NCBI GenBank assembly: GCA_004794655.1
Contig: SMMW01000146.1
Location: forward strand, 248,001-312,000
Length of the DNA stretch: 64,000 nucleotides
Reading direction: 5' to 3'
Source: Marisa cornuarietis
Lineage: Eukaryota > Mollusca > Gastropoda > Architaenioglossa > Ampullariidae
In this document: piece after piece, positions 26,764-35,700 of the stretch
How positions within the stretch are numbered: the stretch's first letter is position 1
How the letters are laid out: the number at the start of each line of letters is the position of its first letter
Notes under the pieces: model-generated
Databases searched by the model: none
The model's input: the letters and a program-made list of their open reading frames with translations, nothing else
Told to the model about the DNA's origin: nothing
Translations under genes and position numbers: made by a program

Positions 26764-29700
26764 TCATCAGTTTTTTTTCTTGTCAAGACTATTCGTTTTA
26801 CTGATCTGCCTTCTGATTAGTGCTCTATGCCATTAGTACTTCATGACCACCTTTCTGTCAGCAACTGCTAAATTGTTATGTTTAGAAAACAATATGGGAA
26901 CTTTGTTATGTAGCAGGTGTAGGTGACTTGGTGGTGATTAACCTGTATAAGGTATAAGGTCTACAGGAGTGTACAGACTGAACCTGTTTGGACTCTTGGC
27001 ATATACTGGCACACAAGAGCATGATGAAAAGTTAGGGCCTGCAATAAGTTTATATGAGCACAGTTGAGATATGACAGACATGTCTGAGATCTTATTGGTG
27101 ATGCAGAGAAAGAGGGAAAGCAAAATTAAACATCTTGAAACCTTCACAATCTTGACAACGCCATGCTGAAGTTTTGCTGTGGAGGAAATGCAACTGTGGC
27201 ATTATTGCACCTTCATAGTACATAGTACATATGCTGGTTTTGAGTGTGTGGGGAGAAAATCTGCTTATTCACACCCTGCCTCCAATCACTCAGTTACAGT
27301 TAACTTCAAAATGTAAGTAAAACACTTGACTGGTTCCAAGTTTGTACAAGCCACTGTAAAACTCTTAAACAGTTATTTAATGCTAGCAACAGTCTACTTT
27401 ACATCATAGATCATAATTGCTTAAGCAATTACAAACCAGTTTCAAACCTGTCCTTTCTGTCTCAGGTTCTGGAAAAGATTGTTCTTTCCCAGCTTATTGT
27501 ACACATGGAGCAAAATCATCTTCTTAATCCCTTCCAGTCACCTTATAGAAAAGCCATGGTACTGAATCTGCACTTCTAAACGTTATAAATGTTTTACTCC
27601 TCAGTGCTGACGAGCATCATTTCTGGCGTTGTTAGACTTGTCAGCTGCATTTGATACTGTAGATCATTCTATACTTTTACACAGACAAGCACTCTTTTGG
27701 TATTCATGATGTTGCTTTATCCTGATCTTGATCCTATCTTATGGACCAAACCCAGACTGCGTGTGTGTGTGAGAATGGTGTTTACTCAGATGCTTCTGTC
27801 CTGAGATATGGTGTCCCGCAGGGATCTGTACTGGGTCCAATGCTTTTTGTCATATACCTCCCCTCTGATGTTATGTCATACCATGTCATGTCTGTCATGT
27901 GACATACTGATGATACACAGCTTTATGAGTCAGCTCTACTTACTGTACTCTTTGGACTACTGATACAGACACAAGAATGCATAGATGACATAAAGTCCTG
28001 GATGCTCTAAAACAGACTGCAACTAAATAACAATGAGACTGAACTGCTACTTACTTCTCTCTCTCTCAGTCTCTGTCTATAAACAACTCAACTATTTCTT
28101 TCTCCTCCTCTGTCCGCAGTTTGGGTGTCATTCTCGATCAGTTTGACATTTCATCAGCATATTTCTCATGTCTGTAGAACTGCTTACCTTGAACTTTGTA
28201 GGATCAGTACCATTCCTCACTATCTCACCACTGATGCAACTAAAACTCTAATCTGTGCCTTTGTACTGTCGAGGATAGACTATTGCAATTATCTTTTAGC
28301 TGGAATTCTCAAGTATCTTCTTGACAGACTTCAAAGGATCTACAATAACATTGCTCGCATCACCTGCTGACCATCTAGATATGAACATATATTGCCTATC
28401 ATAGGCTCTCTTCACTGGCTGCTACTCATGGACAGTATAGCCAACAAGCTTTCCACTTTGACTTACTCTGCTGTTTCTGGCACTGGTTCTCGGTACCTCG
28501 ACGAACTATACTCCCACCTATATGCCCGCACAACTTCTTCGGTCATCTTCTGACATCAAGCTTCTGCGAGTCCCACTAAGGCAAAGATGTATGAACAGAG
28601 GTCTTTCTCCTACCAAACCCCATCAACTTGAAACGGATTACCTATCAGCCTTTGACACTTTGATTCTTTTACCACCTTTAAGTCTAAACCTAAGACATAC
28701 CTTTTCAGAATGACTTCACTGTGACCCTTTCTGACCATGAGCATGCATAACGTGTGTCTATAATTTACTTTGTGTATGAGTGGGTATATGTTGTACAAGT
28801 GAGCAACTCTCTTATATGTGAACATAGGTACATGATTGTTGATGATTTAGTCTGTGTATGATTAATGTAAAGCTCTCTGAGCAAATCTTTGGAAAGGCGC
28901 TATATAAATCCTCATTATTATTATATAGGATGTATGTCTGGCAGGCTTTAAGAGTACTTGGGTGTTAAACAGTATTTCCATGGCTGAAATCCTCTAATGA
29001 TCACTTAATGCAATAGCCACAGACATCCGTTGTGAGAACTACCTATATTCTTATAAACACAAAAGAATAAGCGTAATCTATACTCATGAATGAATTAAAG
29101 CTCAAGTGCAAAATACTAATGGTAACTGAGGTCAGCAGATAAAACGGAAGTAAACAGAAAACATACTTACAGGATTTGTCTGTGAAATTTTGAAAAGAGA
29201 AGTTGTTTTGGCCAGTTTTTCATGCATGTAGTGATAACGGTATTGAGTCTGCAAAACAAAATTCAGCTGGTATAAGCAAGAATTTTTTAAAATCCTTTTG
29301 AGCTAATTCTTTTTAAAAATTACTCCTGCGCCAGAGAATGAACGCAACATTAAAACAAACAAAACAAAAACAAAAACAAAGTAACAAATAACATTCATTT
29401 AAGCAAAGTAATGTCTCTGAATTTCATTGATTATTACTCACATCTTGTCTGTATAATGACTCCCCATTCCAGCAGATGACGTCCATAATATAATAGACCT
29501 GCTGTTCCTCATTGTAGAGACAGTCCAAGACTGAGCAAACTGAGCGATCTGCAATGTATCAGAGACACAATGCCTACTTGATAAATAACAGCATAGAAGC
29601 TTGAGATACATCATAATTTCAGGTCTTTCATTCAGAATCTTCCCCTTTCCAAACTTCCCCTCCACCCTTGGACTTAGAGCTACGCCATACAAAGACTGCT

Positions 29701-32700
29701 GCATTTTAACCTCTTTACAATCTTAGCAACACTCTTGCTTCTTGTTATTTGGTCTCTTAAAAAGGGCACTGACTGTTACAAGAATAATTGCACTAAATGT
29801 TCACCTCTACAGCACTATTCAGACCTGCATCCCAGAAGACAATGGCCATGATGTTCTATTTAGAAATTGCTTAATCTGCACTTTTTTAAATTAATGGAAA
29901 AGCACTGATGCAAAAATGTTTTATAGACCATTACAAAAATATTTACTATCAATGCAATGAAATTTCCATTCTGATTTAGTTCAACAAAATAAAGATTGTA
30001 AAAGAACTGAGAGTAAAACATTTAGCATAAATGAAGATGGCATACCAAGCTGCTGGTAAGAAAGAAAAGTCCTATCTGGAGGTCCCTTCAGTTGTTGGAA
30101 AGTGGAATGTTAGAAACTGCATTTATTCTGTAGCCAGCATTTTGTGAGTGCAGTGGCCATACCCTGTCCTTTGTTGCCTTACCTTTCCCACCCTTATATG
30201 GATTCCTACCCATTCAAGCTGACAGCTGGGTCAACTGAGGAAAGTATGCTGTGCTACAAGGGTATCAATTGCTGGGTCAACTGAGGAAAGTATGCTGTAT
30301 GGGATCATACAAGTGTGTATGCTTCTGGCCTCAGACAACAGAACTCTAATCATTCACCTCTCTGCTTCCTAAATACAAAAATGAAAAAAAGGTCAACCCC
30401 TAACCTTTGTGGATCATTCGGTAGTGAGTTGTTAGAGACCACACTCTTCTCTGGGCTATTACCAACCCAACCCTCTATAGAGTCAGATACCCATTTTTAA
30501 CAGCTAGATTGACTGGGGAAAGTTTACTATGTGGGTTCAAACCAGCATGCCTTCATGTTGCCCATTAAAATAAAATGAAACAAATCTGTAAAGTGCATTA
30601 CACTTATGCATTATGAGTACAATTACAAGTGTAATCATGCATGTAATGCAGTACAAGCGCAGGCAGTCACACATGTAATGCTGAATGCCTGCTATTTGAT
30701 TATCTATGGTAATGGAGAATGTCTGTTATTTAGTCACCTTCAATTGTGATGAACTGTAGTAGGTCTTATATTGTTTCATATATGTGGTTTCCTGTGTTTT
30801 AGGTCTTTGACTGTGTGCACCATTCGGACGTCATAATTTTTCAAGAAAAATAGACATCATAAAGAGGCAGTTAAGCATGTCTGTGTGAAGCTGCAAAAAA
30901 AAAAGACCCTCATAAACTATCTGCAAACAACAAAGAATAACATTCTCGTTCTACCATCCAGTGAACAAGCTGTGTTATCAATGTCTTCATGCAGTTCCTA
31001 AAACAGTGTACTCTTTCCTGACTTACACCTTTCCGACTGCTATCCAACATCAACTGTCTTTACTCTCCATCTCTGTGCAAAGGATTTATTACATCAATAA
31101 TGCAGCATACCTACAATATCAATAAGCCACTTGCTATATTTTAACTCTGTGATACAGCATATCTGTTTCTAGCAAATACCACAACAAATACCTGAATGCT
31201 CGACATTGTGGGAAAGATAACGTACCTGTTACCTGAGAAACTCTGGCACAGCTTCCTGCTGGAAGATGCGTGTCATGTGTACAAAGAAGGTTGCCATCCA
31301 AGTCATATGCATGAGTAGTATTCTAAAATAAAACAAATGGAATAATGCAAAGTAGCATGTGGTTAGCAATAAGGAAATATAAAAGTTTATATAAGGACAT
31401 TTCGACATTTCAATTTACATCAGCTTATATCTGCATTTATTATTTTCGCTTCTTTAAAGAGTAGACTGAATGTAACATTACCTTATATCCTGTTCCTAAA
31501 AGATACTAGTTCTGTCATTCTGTGTGAATAGCTTAGTGAAATCTATGAAATACAAGCCTTTAAACATTACTATTCTCACCTGGGGTTTAGAAAGAGGCTC
31601 AAGACCTAATGCCCAACAATATATGATCTGGGAATTGTGTTATTAGCATATGCTCGAAGATCTTGCATGGGGTGCAGCTTTCAGACATATTAGGTTAGAA
31701 TTATGGTCAAACCACAGGCTTGGTGAAACAGAAAACTCATTAAAAGTTCACTGTATATTTATGTAACAAACTAATGACAACATTATGAGCTGGACTGGCT
31801 CTTAACTCACTAGTCTCATCCTCTGGGAACAGGCTTTCGCTTCCAAATATACTTTAATCATATTAAAAAAATGTTATAAAAAACTCAATTAAGGTAAAAC
31901 TGTAGTTTATGTTTTTCTATGTAGATAAATATATGCAAAAATCATTATTTCTTTACCCTTATTTGCTTCAAGCTTTTGTCATAGTTACTGTAACCGGACT
32001 GGACTGGTCGCTACACTCTACACTGCCCTAGCGCCATAAATCAGTCCGTTCCTCTTTTTAGTTCCAGGGGAGAGGACGGAAGTTCCCAAGGAGAACTTTA
32101 TTTCTATCTAAAGTTCTAGCTCTCGTTAGTCGGGTGCACGTTGTCTCTAATACTTCCTTGCGTTGTGTTCTTTTTTCCATCTATCTACGGCACCCGCACT
32201 CAGCCGACCTTGGAGTCCACAAAAGACCCTGCTTTTACTCTAGATCAAAAGTGTGTTCTCTGCGGTGTATCGCTCAGCTCCTTGATCTTCGTGTGTGTTC
32301 TGCTGCTTGACTCGATTACAATCGACGACACGATTTCTTTCTGTCTACCGATTCTCATTCGTCTCGTTCACACGACGAGGACACATACATCACGCTAGCA
32401 TACGGACTAAGACACTTACACAAGTGAGTAAGTTTCAAAGACATAAAGTTTATTTACATAATGCATACCTATAACTAGTAGTATCCCTATCCTAACTTGC
32501 CTACTTAGCTAGTATCCCTATCCTAACTTACCTACTCAGCTAAATCCTAACACCTAACTCCCTGGGGTGGGGGGGGGAAAGGTGGGGTGGAGCTACGAGA
32601 GCCTCTTTTCAGCGGACCAAGCTACCTTGCGGTAGGCTTGATACTTCTCTCGCACTCGAGTGGGGGGCAAGGTTGGGGAGGTAGTTGAAGTGACGAGAGC

Positions 32701-35700
32701 CTCTTTTCAGCGGACCAAGCTACCTTGCGGTAGACTTGACACTTCTCTCGAACTTCGAACCACCAGTTTACTGCTCGTCCAAGCAGGACCAGTTGCCTTT
32801 CGACAAACTAGGTCCAGAGACTGACTTTTCTCTGGTATTTATACTGAAATAGCTGGGTGCTACGTCACCCATCGTGCGGTCTGCCTGCCTCGCGATGCTC
32901 CGCTCGCGCAACCCAGCGTGGGGTGGAAGGGGGTGCAGGGTAGAGGGAAGAAAGCACCGTCAGCGATGCAAGCTATCTAGCGATCCCGCTACAGTTACAT
33001 ATACAGGAAGGTATTTAAACTGGATGTAAAAAACCTGCTTTCATGAAGTAGACTACTACACAAAACATGATTCTATCATCACAGCAGTCCAGAGTATCAT
33101 ATTATGCCAAAAGGGGTTTATCAACAAGTATGTTGTCTTCATTATCAGAAAGCATCTCGATAATAAAGTTCAAATACTTCTGATGTACTCTTCTAATCTC
33201 TGACTTGAAGAGAAGTGCCTATAAGGCCTAAAAATTCATATTTACTACCCAGGAACAACCCTCAAAACAATGCCAAGGAAGGTAGCTGCTAAAAAAATTG
33301 ATCCTTTAATCCATATTCATAGTTATTACCCTTAGTCTTTTATACGGAATGGAATAGCGAACTATTTAAAAATCCTTTGTTACCTCTCTTGCAGACCAAT
33401 CTCTGTACTCACGATCTTCAGCAAATGCACTTACTGAGTGACTCGTATGAGCTAAGGCTGGTTCTTACTTTACAGATTAAGCTTTTGCACCATCTTTATA
33501 AAATTTATGGCCCGTTTAAAATTCATTGTAGATCATACAGGAAATGCTGTTATTTGCCATTTTCACAATCTATATTTTTCTAACATTTGTTTAATTGTGT
33601 TTGACCTCTTGACCCAGCATATGTACTGTATCTCTTCCCTCTTCAACCCTCCCCCCTCTCTCTCCTCTCTCTTTCTTTGTAATGTACATTGTGTCTTTAT
33701 GTTGCTGTCAGTCAGCTTAGTGTTGTCTTTAGATCAGGCGTCTATGTCAAAATCCAGCTTCAATGTCAACTCTTTATTACTTCTGATAGCTATGTATTTG
33801 TTAGTTATCTCTAATTGTAATTATGTTTTCCTTGTCTCTCTGTCAGCTAAGCTGTGTCAACGACTGCACAGTTGTCTGTAATCAAGACATCTTCCTTTCT
33901 GTGATCACATCTAGGTTCTCTCTGTAGTTACACATGCCTGAAATTTAAATGTTTCCAGCTTTTTTGAGACTAATGATGTAACCAAAAGCAAGCACATCAA
34001 TGCTTCTTGTCAAATGGCTCCTTGACTGTCATTACAGTTGGGCTCAGTATGTTTATGGCCCTAACAGGGCTTGTCACCTATATCCTCTGAGCCTGTCATT
34101 CCAGTCTGGCTGTCAGTTTATGGTAATAACAGGGCCAGTCACTTACATCTGCCGCAAGCAGCAAGCATCGGGTGCCTTCAGGGCATGGTATACATAGCCA
34201 GTTGCGGTCTAGATCGCTGGGTAGTTCTGCCGTAGACGAAACATTTACAGGAAGCATTATCTGTAAAAAGTCATACCACATAAGTATATAAGCAGCCCGT
34301 TTTCATGATTAAAAACTGGAAAACAAAGACTTAGATGTCTTATTTTTTCTTCTGAAATGAAAATAAGTTTTCATTATAACTGTTTCAAATTATGCATTTT
34401 TTGTTAAGAAGCAACATCATAGTTGTGATGTTTCTCCCTTAACTCTTCTGGGCATGTCTACTGCATTCGACACTATTGACCACTGTATGCTCTTCAAAAG
34501 ATGCTGCTCAACACCCTCTACAGAACTTCTGGAGCCACACTAACATGGTTCAATTCCTATCTGACTGATAGGACTAGGCTGGGTTTACTGATGGTCAAAC
34601 ATCAAGTTACAGCTGCCTGTCAGTCTTCCTATTATAGGCTATGTAAGATCAGCGCCATCTGCCATATTCTCTCTACACGTGTTGCCAATGTCTCAAGCAC
34701 TGAGTGCATGCTCCTTCAAGAGCATGATCGTGCCCTATGTAAATCACATTTATTAATATTATAATAATAAAAAGTACGCTGTACAGAGGCAAGCAGATAC
34801 TGTTTGCTTAATGATCTGAGATACAAGCGATTATTACTACTGTTTGTTGTTTGAAGCAGAACGTTCCCATGAGTTTTGGTTAGTGCATGTCTGGAAATGT
34901 TGCCAAAGCACATAAAAACAAGCAAAAACATAAAATAAAAAAATAAAATTAACACTTGTGGGCTAAATGCAGAAATGCTAATGGTTTTCTAGAATGTCCC
35001 CAATGTCTGAAACTAACAAAATTTGACAATGATTATCAGTTAGGTAACTGAAAAATTATACAGACCAGATATCTTGAGAGCTGTTCAGGAAAAAAACGGC
35101 CTAGATTACAACTTCAGAAATATAATCAGATGAATAGAAAGAAAGCACTGTGGAACCCCAAGCAGACAGGTGTGAGAACAGCCAAAGCATAGAGGGTGGC
35201 ACACTGGATCAAATGAGAAAAGGACTAACCCATAACAACCCATGCTGCCAAGCCTGACCCAGGGAGAAATGGGCAGTGGCATGTCAGGAGAAAAGTCAAT
35301 GTCGGTCCTACAGAAGTAGGGAGGAAAATCTAAACAGCAAAGCCCACTGGGCCATCAGCAAAACATAGCTGCCTGAATGCTTGTTTTCTCCCAGATAGCA
35401 AAAGGCAATAGCCTTTGTTTGGCGTGCAATGAACCATTGTGTGTCTTGCAAATGTAAGCCTTGTGTAGTGGAACAAAGCAGGACCTTGTTAATAGCGTCA
35501 AATTTACTTTCAATCTGAGCCTAGAAGATCTATGCAACATTTGGGTCTTGCAGCTTTTCCACGTTCAAGTCAAAGCAACTTCAGGGGTTGGCTGTGTGAT
35601 GGTTTGCCATAAGCTTCAACTTCAGGCTAATTAAGACAAGGTCATGGTTGCTGCCTATGTCAGCGCCTGGATATGACGTAGTTTTAGCCTTGTTGATTTG

